A stretch of 53,426 nucleotides of DNA from NCBI GenBank assembly GCA_041686855.1, contig JAWLDA010000022.1, positions 1 to 53,426 on the forward strand, in the 5' to 3' direction. This stretch comes from JAWLDA01 sp041686855 (GTDB taxonomy: Bacteria > Bacillota > Limnochordia > DTU080 > RSA5). Below are positions 25,786 to 33,876 of this stretch, piece after piece. Under the pieces are notes generated by a model. That model saw nothing but the letters and a program-made list of their open reading frames with translations, had not been told where the DNA came from and did no database searches. Both the position numbers and the translations under genes were made by a program. How positions within the stretch are numbered: the stretch's first letter is position 1; each line of letters opens with the position of its first letter.

Positions 25786-25814
25786 ATTATACGGCGAATG
25801 CGAGGGCCGTGCAA
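25786..25814 (-). promoter_or_regulatory. Promoter of the TetR gene
   Basis: On the minus strand TTGCAC (25814-25809) and a perfect TATAAT (25791-25786) are separated by 17 bases, about 130 bases upstream of the start codon at 25656. The -35 element sits on the edge of the 11-bp tandem array. Confidence 0.65.
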
Positions 25815-25860
25815 GGGCTGAGCAAGGGCTGAGCAAGGGCTGAGCAAGGGCTGAGCAAGG
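25811..25860. repeat. 11-bp tandem repeat (gcaagggctga), 4.5 units
   Basis: Four exact copies of gcaagggctga plus gcaagg. Read on the minus strand each unit holds a TTGC core every 11 bp, so the array places -35-like elements at one-helical-turn spacing next to the TetR promoter. Confidence 0.92.
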
Positions 25861-25881
25861 CCAACCAATGGGAAAAACCGC

Positions 25882-25911
25882 TTGCAAAGATTCTAAGGAG
25901 TGGTGTATAAT
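25882..25911 (+). promoter_or_regulatory. Promoter of the serine hydrolase gene
   Basis: TTGCAA (25882-25887) and a perfect TATAAT (25906-25911) are separated by 18 bases, with the -10 preceded by tggtg. The start codon is about 62 bases downstream. Confidence 0.65.
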
Positions 25912-25973
25912 TCCTGTTGTATAACAAGAGTTACATAACGGTTGTTGTCAATGGCTACAAGGGAGCGATAACA

Positions 25974-27962
25974 ATGAACGCAATGAACGCAGGGTATCGG
26001 TTGGTTTTAGCTTTCAGTTGTTTACTGTCACTCTTGATTCTCCCGTCATTAACCTTAGCGGCCCCGTTTGGCCTTGCCTCGGGAATAACACAAGTTGAAG
26101 AGGTAGTGGATCGCGTCATTCACGCTCAGATGGAGAATGACGGCATCCCCGGCGCCACGGTAGCCATCGTGTCAAACGGAGAGGTTGTGTTGAGCAAGGG
26201 GTACGGGACTGCGAATCTAAGTGAGGGCATTGCCGTTGACTCGGAGCGAACGCTCTTTCGAATTGGTTCTATCTCTAAGCTCTTTGTTTGGACGGCGGTG
26301 ATGCAACTTGTCGAACAGGGGAAGCTTGATTTGGACGCCGATGTGAACGATTACCTTGATTTTGAAATTCCCAATCGCCTCTATCGGCGCTCTAACGTGT
26401 CCGACGTCGCGCCGATAACCCTTAAACACTTAATGAGCCACAGCGCCGGTTTTGAGGATGTCCCTGCGGATCTGTTTCATCTGCACGCGGACCAAACGCT
26501 TCCTCTCGATGAATACGTCCGCACACACGTGCCGGCACGGGTATTTCCGCCAGGTGAGTTGGCGGCTTACTCCAACTATGGCTCTGCTCTGGCCGGTTAC
26601 ATCGTGCAACGCGTCTCCGGAATCTCCTTTGCGCAGTATGTTGAGGAGAACATATTCACGCCGTTGCACATGAACCGCAGCACGTTTCGACAGCCGGTGG
26701 ATCCGACTCTGAATGATGATGTGGCTAAAGGGTACCGATTGACGGAAGGCGAGTTTCTAGAGGGCGATTTCGCATACGCTTTGGGGCCAGCGGGCGGCAT
26801 GAGCAGTACGGCTGAGAATATGGCGCGCTTCATGCTGGCGCACTTAGACGGCGGGATGGTTGACGGACAGCGCATCTTATCCGAGGAAGCAGTTCGTCAG
26901 ATGCACAGTCCGTTGTTCTCCCAACATCCCGCTCTTGATGGCATGGCTTACGGCTTTCTCGAGCAATCGTTTAACGAGCAGCGAGTCCTTTACCATATGG
27001 GCAGCGTTTTGCTCTTCAACAGTGGTATGTATCTGCTCCCCGACACGGGCGTTGGGGTGTTCGTCTCCTATAACGGTGGTGGCCACATGGCGCCGATCGA
27101 GTTGTTTCGGGCGTTCATGAATGCGTTCTATCCCAGTGCAAGTGCCCAGTCGGCTCCGACCGATACCGGTGCATCTGTGCCGGTGATCGCTCCCGAGAGG
27201 GACGATCGCGGGGGACGTGCGTATACGGGAGAGTATTATATTAGTCGCCGCAGCTTCACGACGGATGCGAGCTTACTCTCTTTACTGGAGACGCTTCGTG
27301 TCAAAGAGGGTGACGACGGCTACTTGTACGTGACCCACTTGGGGCAAACGGAGACGTTTCTCGAGATTGAACCCGGAGTGTATCGGAATATAGCACCGGA
27401 GCACAGCCGCGACCCGTATGGTGCATTTCGAACGTTAGTCTTTAGAGACGGTCCCGGTGGAGAAACAGTGCTTCTCTCCGACGGCCCCATGAGTTACACG
27501 AAAGCGCCTTGGTATGCCAGCACTGGGTTCACCTTAGCCGGAATGTTGATCAGCTTGTTGATGTTGGTTGGTACCGGTCTATTCTGGTTCGTTCGTTCCT
27601 CCGTCAATCGTCTGAGAGGCCGCTCATCACGATCCATCACAGTCGCAACCGTGGCTCGGGCTGTTGCCGCCGCGTTTGCTTTGATCACGACGGGCTTCTT
27701 TATCGGTGTGATGGGTATCAGTGGCGACATGGAGCCTGCTTATGGAGTACCCAAGTCTTACTTTGGCATTGAACCGAGTTGGGCCTCGATGTTGACGGTG
27801 TTCCCGATACCCATGGTTGTTCTCGGCGCGGTCATGGCGATTCTTAGCATCGTTTTGTGGCGTCAAAAGTTGTGGGGGATCGGAGGCCGGATCCATTACA
27901 CTTTGGTGACAGGTTCCGCATGGGTGGTGCTTGGGATCCTGCGCGGGTGGCATGTAATCTAG
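25974..27962 (+). CDS. Beta-lactamase-type serine hydrolase with C-terminal membrane domain
   Basis: A 662-residue class C beta-lactamase/penicillin-binding-like protein. A signal peptide covers residues 1-30 (YRLVLAFSCLLSLLILPSLTLAA). The hydrolase domain has GSISKLF (Ser-x-x-Lys, Ser99 and Lys102), YSNYG (Tyr-x-Asn) near residue 185 and a YHMGS segment that may serve as the third motif. After it come a linker and about four transmembrane helices from residue about 510 onward. The catalytic domain should face the outside of the membrane. Such proteins are often peptidases or esterases acting on cell-wall peptides; true beta-lactamase activity is not implied. ATG at 25974 follows aagggag. The stop abuts the stop of the converging sigma factor gene. 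Confidence 0.87.
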   Translation: MNAMNAGYRLVLAFSCLLSLLILPSLTLAAPFGLASGITQVEEVVDRVIHAQMENDGIPGATVAIVSNGEVVLSKGYGTANLSEGIAVDSERTLFRIGSISKLFVWTAVMQLVEQGKLDLDADVNDYLDFEIPNRLYRRSNVSDVAPITLKHLMSHSAGFEDVPADLFHLHADQTLPLDEYVRTHVPARVFPPGELAAYSNYGSALAGYIVQRVSGISFAQYVEENIFTPLHMNRSTFRQPVDPTLNDDVAKGYRLTEGEFLEGDFAYALGPAGGMSSTAENMARFMLAHLDGGMVDGQRILSEEAVRQMHSPLFSQHPALDGMAYGFLEQSFNEQRVLYHMGSVLLFNSGMYLLPDTGVGVFVSYNGGGHMAPIELFRAFMNAFYPSASAQSAPTDTGASVPVIAPERDDRGGRAYTGEYYISRRSFTTDASLLSLLETLRVKEGDDGYLYVTHLGQTETFLEIEPGVYRNIAPEHSRDPYGAFRTLVFRDGPGGETVLLSDGPMSYTKAPWYASTGFTLAGMLISLLMLVGTGLFWFVRSSVNRLRGRSSRSITVATVARAVAAAFALITTGFFIGVMGISGDMEPAYGVPKSYFGIEPSWASMLTVFPIPMVVLGAVMAILSIVLWRQKLWGIGGRIHYTLVTGSAWVVLGILRGWHVI

Positions 27963-29210
27963 CTAACCCTGTCGGGCAGCCTTCTCCAGAAGGTACGCCC
28001 GCTCTTGCAGGCTGCGCGTAGCAGAGGCCGCGGCTCGATAGAGCGCGACGGCCTGCTCTCGCTCGCCACTCATCTCGTAGAGGTGAGCCCGCACCGCCGC
28101 CAGGCGATAGTGACCGGCGATTCGCTTGTCTAAATCCAAGGGCTCCAAGAGGCGCAACCCGGCGTCGGGGCCATCCACCATCGCAACGGCGACGGCTTGA
28201 TTCAACGTCACCATGGGGTTCTCTGTCATGCGTTGGAGCAGCCCGTACAGGGCGGCTATCTGCGGCCAATCAGTCTCTTCGGGTCGCACGGCTTCGTCGT
28301 GGAGAGCGGCGATGGCGGCCTGAATCTGATACGCCCCGACGGCCCCTTTTTTGATTGCCTCAGTGACAAGCACTGTCCCCTCGTCGATCAAGCGCCGGTC
28401 CCAGAGGGTGCGATCCTGTTCCTGGAGGGGAACCAACCGGCCGGCGGGGTCGGTGCGCGCCCTCGAGCGGGCGTGCGTGAGAAGCATTAGAGCGAGCAGA
28501 CCGGCGACTTCGGGTTCCTGCGGGAGGAGTCGGTGCACCGAGCGGGTCAGGCGGATCGCCTCGCCAGCGAGGTCGCGCCTTTGGAGCGTGGGACCGATGC
28601 TGGCGGCGTACCCTTCGTTAAAAATGAGGTAAAGGACGTGCAACACGGCGTCGAGGCGTTCGTTCCACTCCGTTTGGTCCGGACGGCGAAACGGCACGCC
28701 TGAGGATTTGATGCGTTGCTTGGCCCGGCTGATGCGTTGCGCCATGGTGGCTTCGGGAACGAGGAATGCGTTCGCAATCTCAGCCGTAGTGAGCCCGCCC
28801 ACAGCACGGAGAGTGAGTGCAATGGCCGAGTAGCGCGTCAGGGCGGGGTGGCAGCACATGAAGAGGAGAAGGAGCGAATCGTCCGCGTGCGTCTCGTCCG
28901 GCGCGTCGGGGGCGTCAACGACCAGAGGATCGCACGGTGAGAGCGCCGCGGCCATACTCTCACGCCGTCGACGGGCGATCTCCGCGCGAATGTGGTCGCG
29001 CATTCGCTGCGAAGCGACGTGAATGAGCCACGAGCGCGGGTTGCTTGGTACACCTTGTTGCGGCCATTGGCGCGTCGCGGCGATGAGCGCCTCCTGAACG
29101 GCGTCTTCGGCTGCTGCAAAGTCGCCAAATCGCCGAATGAGGATCGCGAGAACCTGCGGCGCCAAGTCGCGCAGCAGGCTCTCGTCCGCATCAAAGCGTC
29201 GCTGTGTCAC
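27963..29210 (-). CDS. ECF sigma factor, ECF42-type with C-terminal extension
   Basis: A 415-residue sigma-70 family protein. Region 2 (residues about 10-75) has LAPQVLAILIRRFGDFAAAEDAVQEALIAA, and region 4 (about 110-175) has LTTAEIANAFLVPEATMAQRISRAKQRI. Unlike normal ECF factors of about 190 residues, it carries a long helical C-terminal domain with the DUF6596/TPR-like pattern (LHVLYLIFNEGYAAS, LLLTHARS, NPMVTLNQAVAVAM) that defines the ECF42 group. No anti-sigma factor is adjacent; ECF42 factors are instead linked to DGPF proteins, and one lies directly upstream. GTG at 29210 overlaps the DGPF stop (GTGA), so the pair is translationally coupled. The stop abuts the converging hydrolase stop. 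Confidence 0.9.
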   Translation of the reverse strand: MTQRRFDADESLLRDLAPQVLAILIRRFGDFAAAEDAVQEALIAATRQWPQQGVPSNPRSWLIHVASQRMRDHIRAEIARRRRESMAAALSPCDPLVVDAPDAPDETHADDSLLLLFMCCHPALTRYSAIALTLRAVGGLTTAEIANAFLVPEATMAQRISRAKQRIKSSGVPFRRPDQTEWNERLDAVLHVLYLIFNEGYAASIGPTLQRRDLAGEAIRLTRSVHRLLPQEPEVAGLLALMLLTHARSRARTDPAGRLVPLQEQDRTLWDRRLIDEGTVLVTEAIKKGAVGAYQIQAAIAALHDEAVRPEETDWPQIAALYGLLQRMTENPMVTLNQAVAVAMVDGPDAGLRLLEPLDLDKRIAGHYRLAAVRAHLYEMSGEREQAVALYRAAASATRSLQERAYLLEKAARQG

Positions 29211-29587
29211 ACGTCGTCTGCGCACGATCCGCCCGCGACCTCGCGCACTTCGATCGGCATGTTAGACGGCCCGCCGCCCGGCCCGGGGACCGCAGAGATG
29301 AGCGCTGCAATCTCGTACGCCCGCTCCGGGCCATCACAATCGACGAGCCAGTACCCAAGGAGAAACTCTTTCGACTCCGGAAAAGGACCATCGGAGACGA
29401 CCGGAACTCCGCCTTGGCCCGCCCGCACCAGTTTGGCTTGGTCGGGGCCGGTGAGCCCTTCGGTGCTAACCAGTTCGCCGTTGGCCTGAAGCTCCTCGGA
29501 GAGCTTGACCATGTGTGCGATGGCTCTCTCCATGTCTCCCGCGTCCTCGAGCACCCCTTTGGCGTTCATCATAAGCATAAACTTCAT
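29207..29587 (-). CDS. YciI-related DGPF domain protein
   Basis: A 126-residue alpha/beta-barrel protein. It has the start MKFMLMMNAKG, a central PVVSDGPFPESKEFLLGYWLVD containing the DGPF signature, and a C-terminal MPIEVREV. Such proteins are encoded next to ECF42 sigma factors in many genomes and are needed for, or are targets of, those factors; the biochemical role is not settled. ATG at 29587 is chosen because ggggagg lies 7 bases upstream. It overlaps the sigma factor gene by 4 bases. Confidence 0.92.
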   Translation of the reverse strand: MKFMLMMNAKGVLEDAGDMERAIAHMVKLSEELQANGELVSTEGLTGPDQAKLVRAGQGGVPVVSDGPFPESKEFLLGYWLVDCDGPERAYEIAALISAVPGPGGGPSNMPIEVREVAGGSCADDV

Positions 29588-29675
29588 CGTAATTCCTCCC
29601 CGGCTAGAATGTGGCGGCGCCTTCACCTGTTAGTCGGAGCCGAGTCCCGTTTCTCGACATCCTTGCCCGACCTGA

Positions 29676-30740
29676 TTACTGAGGGGAGAGGAACGCGTGC
29701 TGCCGTGCGGTGCGCAGATCACGCCACACCTGATTGATCGGCGAGTCCGCCTTGACGGCCTCCATGCCGAGGTAGGGAATGAGTGTGTCTACGCGTTCGG
29801 TCACAATGGCGGCGGTTGCCCGGCTTAGGCGCCCCACTGCCTCTTGGGCCGACTCGCTGACGTCGCCGTCTTGAACACACTGCTCCCACGAGAGCTCAAC
29901 CCTTTGATAAAAGTCGGTGCGGGTCTGCTCGATGGCCTCTCGTGTGTACTGCAATGCGGCAAGCGCGCACTCCGTCGGTTGCTCCGAGGCCCCAGGAGGC
30001 ACGGAGTTTGCCTGGCGCCGCTTGATGAGGCGTTCCGCTTCGTCGAGGAAGTGCTTCCCGATCCCGAGAACGACTGAAGCGAAGCTAGACTCAGCGAACG
30101 GCACGAACGGGTACCGGTAGAGTGGATGGCTGTACGTGTCGTGCGGTTGGGTGAGGTCAAAGGTCATCTCGGTGGGCACGAAGGTGTCCATCACCTTGAT
30201 CGAATGGCTTCCCGTCGCTCTCAAGCCCATGGTGTTCCAATCCCTGATAACCGTGACCTGATCGGGTCGAAAGGCAAAAGCGAGGAGTCGACCCTCCTCG
30301 TCCTCCCTCGATATGCGGGCGTTCGCGGTAAAGAGGGTGGCGTGCAGCGCACCGCTGCAGTACTTCCATTCGCCGCTGACCCGAAACCCGCCCTCTACGG
30401 GCGTCGCGACGCCGCCGGGGAACGCGCTCCCCGCAATCACCGCATCGGGCGCGCCGAACACGTGGGGGAGGACTTCCGGATCAAAAAAATCTGCAAAGAA
30501 TCCGCCACCTGAGCCGATCGTGATCAGCCAGCCGAAGCTGCCGTCGATCCAGGAGGCCTCCTCAAAGATGCGCAGCGCCTCGGGGAGATCGGTCATGCGG
30601 CCTTCGAGCTCCGCCGGGACGAACAGCTTAAAGAGTCGTTTTCCATAGATGATCTCTAATACGTCCGACGAAAGTTCTCCGCGCTGTTCTGCCTCCGTAG
30701 AGAGCGCCCGAATCCGTTTTACGGTCTCCGTCGCAAACAT
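29676..30740 (-). CDS. Acyl-CoA dehydrogenase family protein, flavin monooxygenase-like
   Basis: A 354-residue flavoprotein. It has the N-terminal helical domain (LFKLFVPAELEGRMTDL), the central beta domain (GFRVSGEWKYCSGALHATLF, RDWNTMGLRATGSHSIKVMDTFVP) and a C-terminal four-helix part. GSGGG and the W-x-TMGLRATGS motif resemble group D two-component monooxygenases such as DszC or HsaA more than true acyl-CoA dehydrogenases, and the catalytic Glu of the latter is not evident. If so, it needs reduced flavin from a reductase. gaggagagg lies upstream of the ATG. It is 88 bases upstream of the DGPF-sigma pair in the same direction, so it may be part of that operon or target set. Confidence 0.82.
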   Translation of the reverse strand: MFATETVKRIRALSTEAEQRGELSSDVLEIIYGKRLFKLFVPAELEGRMTDLPEALRIFEEASWIDGSFGWLITIGSGGGFFADFFDPEVLPHVFGAPDAVIAGSAFPGGVATPVEGGFRVSGEWKYCSGALHATLFTANARISREDEEGRLLAFAFRPDQVTVIRDWNTMGLRATGSHSIKVMDTFVPTEMTFDLTQPHDTYSHPLYRYPFVPFAESSFASVVLGIGKHFLDEAERLIKRRQANSVPPGASEQPTECALAALQYTREAIEQTRTDFYQRVELSWEQCVQDGDVSESAQEAVGRLSRATAAIVTERVDTLIPYLGMEAVKADSPINQVWRDLRTARQHAFLSPQ

Positions 30741-30946
30741 CGCTCGATCCTCTCCTCACATGACCCGCCGCCGGAGTTCATATCCCTGTGGAAACCTTTT
30801 GAAGAACTTCTGCCATTATTCCTTCTCCCGGAATCGCGTCGAGTATGTGTGACCGAGTTAAAAGGTGTTTTCCTGTGAAGTGGCAATGTTTATCGGAGTT
30901 TGTCGATCGGGGGAGGCGAGAGTGGGTGAAGGGTGGAGGCGATTCA

Positions 30947-32161
30947 ATGAGTCGGGTTGCGGACTCTCTTGCGGGGTTCTCAGTGCGCAAGGCGACACAC
31001 GAGGACCGGACGGTTTTGTTGGATTTGGCGGCGCGCATCTTTCATCAGCAAACGGGTGAGTGGCTGGCCGATCGCTCGTGGCATCGACTCAGCCCGGAAG
31101 CCTTTGACCCCAGTGGGTACTTCGTCGCGCAGGAGAAGGGTGAGCTCATTGGTGTCGCTGCGTTTCGGCCATTCACCCTGCGTCTGCCGGGGCTCGCCTT
31201 GCCGTGGGTTGGAGTCGGGACGGTGTGCACGACCGCTGAAGCCCGCGGGCGGGGTGTGATGTCGTCGATGTTGCGGGCCGGTATCGCCGAGACGGATCGA
31301 CAAGGAGCGCTCGTGAGCATCCTCTGGGGTGACCGCGTGCGTTACGGGCGATTCGGCTGGGAGCAGGCGGGCAGGCAAGTCGTCATGGAACTGAGCCGCC
31401 GACAATTCCCGGACCCGGGTTGGCCCGACGGCACAGTCGTCGAGATGCTGGGCCAAGGGCGGGGCACTCAGGTGCCCAAGGGGCTCGGGAAGCGTCTTGT
31501 ACGTGTACAAGAGACGTTCGGCGATCGAATGGGACGTCCCGACACCGAGCACTTGGGGCTCCTCTCTCGTCCGGGCTTGCGAACCCTCTGGGTTGAGCGA
31601 GGGAACAAAGAGGCCTACGCTGTCTGTCGGGATGGCGGCGGTGCGACCACGCTTCTCGAGGTCGGCGGAGAGCCGGAGTTGCTGGGTGATCTCATTGGGT
31701 ACGTGTTGCGAGGCTCTGCCGGTCGTGCCCGAGCCGTATGGGGCCTAGAGATGAGCCCGGCTGAACGTGGGGTGTGGGAGCGAGCGGACCGAATGCAGGT
31801 TGAGCCGACTGGCATGGTGCGCATCCACGACGTGGCGGGGCTGCTCTCGGCGTACAAGCCGTGGTGGAATCGCCGACGGCGAACCGGGAGCGGAGCTGTC
31901 ATTTTTGCAATTGACGACGAGGTTGGTAACGGACAGCGAGTAGCCGTCGAATGGACGCCGACATCAGTACATACCACCCGACTGGCGCCGGAGGAGGGGC
32001 CGCCGGGAGCGAACGTGATTATGTCGGATCGGCGAACGCTCACTCGGATCCTTTTTGGTCCCCTACCGCCTGAGTTCGAGCTAGGCGAGGGGGACGAAGG
32101 CTGGCGCCTGCGGGAACTCTTTCCACTGCCTCTCTTTGTACCTTTATTGGAGCGGGTATGA
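30947..32161 (+). CDS. GNAT family N-acetyltransferase, Eis-like
   Basis: A 404-residue protein with the three-part Eis layout. An N-terminal GNAT domain (VRKATHEDRTVLLDLAARIF, then VGVGTVCTTAEARGRGVMSSML with the acetyl-CoA-binding R/GRGxG loop) is followed by a second GNAT-like domain and a C-terminal sterol-carrier-like domain (from about residue 300). Eis enzymes acetylate aminoglycosides or other amines at several sites, and related proteins have unknown substrates. ATG at 30947 is chosen because ggagg lies 7 bases upstream; an earlier in-frame start lacks similarity. It is 25 bases upstream of ggt, so the two are likely co-transcribed. Confidence 0.85.
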   Translation: MSRVADSLAGFSVRKATHEDRTVLLDLAARIFHQQTGEWLADRSWHRLSPEAFDPSGYFVAQEKGELIGVAAFRPFTLRLPGLALPWVGVGTVCTTAEARGRGVMSSMLRAGIAETDRQGALVSILWGDRVRYGRFGWEQAGRQVVMELSRRQFPDPGWPDGTVVEMLGQGRGTQVPKGLGKRLVRVQETFGDRMGRPDTEHLGLLSRPGLRTLWVERGNKEAYAVCRDGGGATTLLEVGGEPELLGDLIGYVLRGSAGRARAVWGLEMSPAERGVWERADRMQVEPTGMVRIHDVAGLLSAYKPWWNRRRRTGSGAVIFAIDDEVGNGQRVAVEWTPTSVHTTRLAPEEGPPGANVIMSDRRTLTRILFGPLPPEFELGEGDEGWRLRELFPLPLFVPLLERV

Positions 32162-32186
32162 ACGGTCATTCGAGGAGGATGTTGTG

Positions 32187-33839
32187 ATGGGAATGAATCT
32201 GAGGACGCACAAACAGCCCGCCGTGGGCTCGCACGCAGCGGTGGCAGCCGCTCACCCTATGGCCGTCGCGGCCGGACTGGAGATGCTGGCGCTCGGTGGG
32301 AACGCCATTGACGCGGCGATCGCCACCGCTAGCACCCTCACCGTCGTCGAACCCTTTATGAGCAGTCTATTTGGAGCCGGGTGCACCGTGGCTCGGCTCG
32401 CTTCGGGGGAGATCCTCTGTTACGATCACTACTCCGTCGCACCGCAGGCCGCTCACGAGACGATGTACGATCCACTCCCTCCGACGAACGGCCTCTTTAA
32501 CGCTCGGGATGACGCAAACGACATCGGTCACTTGGCGGTCGGAGTGCCGGGGAGTGTCGCATCGTATCAGGAGCTGGCGCGACGGGGCGCGACGTTGCCG
32601 TGGACGACGCTCATGGCTCCGGCGATTCGCGCGGCTGAGGAAGGGTACCGGGTCACGCGCCTGCAACAGGCGATGATTCGGCGGGGCGAGGAGCATCTGC
32701 GGCGATTCCCCGCCAGTGCGGACGTCTTTCTTCCTGACGGGCAGGTGCCTGAGCTGGGCTCGGTGATTCGGCGAAGCGACTACGGACAGACTCTGCGGGA
32801 GTTGGCGCGGACGGAAGGGGAGGCCTTTTACCACGGTAGCATCGCTGAGGCGGTGGCCGACGACATGGCGGCGAACGGCGGCCTCATCACGCCCGAAGAC
32901 CTGGCGGCCTACCGACTGAAGGAACGGGCGCCGATCCGCGGAACGTACCGCGGCCGTGAGATCGTGAGCATGGCCCCAACGAGCTCGGGCGGGATCGGAC
33001 TGGTCCAGTTGTTAAATATTCTCGAGGGATACGACCTCAGCTCGCTTGGGTTTGGCGCCGAGCAAGGGGTTCACCTCGTGGCGGAGGCCATGAAGATCGT
33101 CTTTGCCGATCGGTACGCCATCCTGGGGGATCCCGATCAGGTGGAGATTCCCATCGAACGATTGACGTCCAAGGCGTACGCCGAGGAGTGCCGTACCCGT
33201 CTGGACGAGTCGGTGGCGCAGGAGTACACGAGTGGCGTCAGCACTGGGGATTCAAACAACACGACGCACCTCTCTGTGGTCGACGCCGAGGGGAACATGG
33301 TCTCAATGACCCAGACGCTCAACGGCCTCTTTGGCTCGTATGTTACCGTTCCCGGCACGGGCATGCTCCTCAACAACAACATGCGCTTGTTTGATCCCCG
33401 CCCGGGTCAGCCCAACTCCGTAGGCCCGGGGAAGCGGATGTTGAGCAGCATGTGCCCGACGTTGGTCTTTGACGGGGAGCGGAGTGGGCTCGCGATCGGC
33501 ACCCCCGGTGGCACCCGCATCTTTAACGCCGTGGCGCAGGCGATCATGAACGTGGTCGATCACGGTATGTCGCTCCAACAAGCCGTCGAAGCGCCCCGTC
33601 TCCATGCAGGCACGGTCGGTGACGACCTGCTACTTGAGCGGAGCTACCCTGTGGACGACGCCTCCCTTGAGGCACGTGGCCATGCGATCGAGCGGGTGGA
33701 GAAAGTGGCGGGCGGCATGCACGCCGTCCTAGCCCGGTTTGATCAAGGGCGGTTGGAAGGCGCCTCCTGCTGGCGTTCAGATGGAGGCGCCGGTGCGCTC
33801 AGCGGAGGGGCGGCGGCTGACGAGTCGTTTATCTTTTGA
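32187..33839 (+). CDS. ggt: Gamma-glutamyltransferase
   Basis: A 550-residue Ntn-hydrolase precursor that self-cleaves into large and small subunits and then transfers or hydrolyses gamma-glutamyl groups, for example from glutathione. The autocleavage site is NTTHLSVVD, with nucleophile Thr359. Other features are AVAAAHPMAVAAGLEMLALGG, AIATASTLTVVEPFMSS, YGQTLRELARTEGEAFYHG, SSGGIGLVQLLNILE, and the GTPGGTRIFNAV loop near residue 440. There is no signal peptide, unlike many bacterial GGTs, so the protein is predicted to be intracellular. ATG at 32187 has gaggagg 8 bases upstream. A strong hairpin follows the stop. Confidence 0.93.
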   Translation: MGMNLRTHKQPAVGSHAAVAAAHPMAVAAGLEMLALGGNAIDAAIATASTLTVVEPFMSSLFGAGCTVARLASGEILCYDHYSVAPQAAHETMYDPLPPTNGLFNARDDANDIGHLAVGVPGSVASYQELARRGATLPWTTLMAPAIRAAEEGYRVTRLQQAMIRRGEEHLRRFPASADVFLPDGQVPELGSVIRRSDYGQTLRELARTEGEAFYHGSIAEAVADDMAANGGLITPEDLAAYRLKERAPIRGTYRGREIVSMAPTSSGGIGLVQLLNILEGYDLSSLGFGAEQGVHLVAEAMKIVFADRYAILGDPDQVEIPIERLTSKAYAEECRTRLDESVAQEYTSGVSTGDSNNTTHLSVVDAEGNMVSMTQTLNGLFGSYVTVPGTGMLLNNNMRLFDPRPGQPNSVGPGKRMLSSMCPTLVFDGERSGLAIGTPGGTRIFNAVAQAIMNVVDHGMSLQQAVEAPRLHAGTVGDDLLLERSYPVDDASLEARGHAIERVEKVAGGMHAVLARFDQGRLEGASCWRSDGGAGALSGGAAADESFIF

Positions 33840-33843
33840 CGAG

Positions 33844-33872
33844 GCCGGGGGCGGCAAGCCCCCGGCTTCTTA
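33844..33872. terminator. Rho-independent terminator between converging genes
   Basis: gccgggggc and gcccccggc form a perfect 9-bp GC stem with a 5-base loop, followed by ttcttac on the plus strand. It lies between the ggt stop (33839) and the stop of the converging binding protein gene (33877), and it could serve both. Confidence 0.75.
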
Positions 33873-33876
33873 CAAA

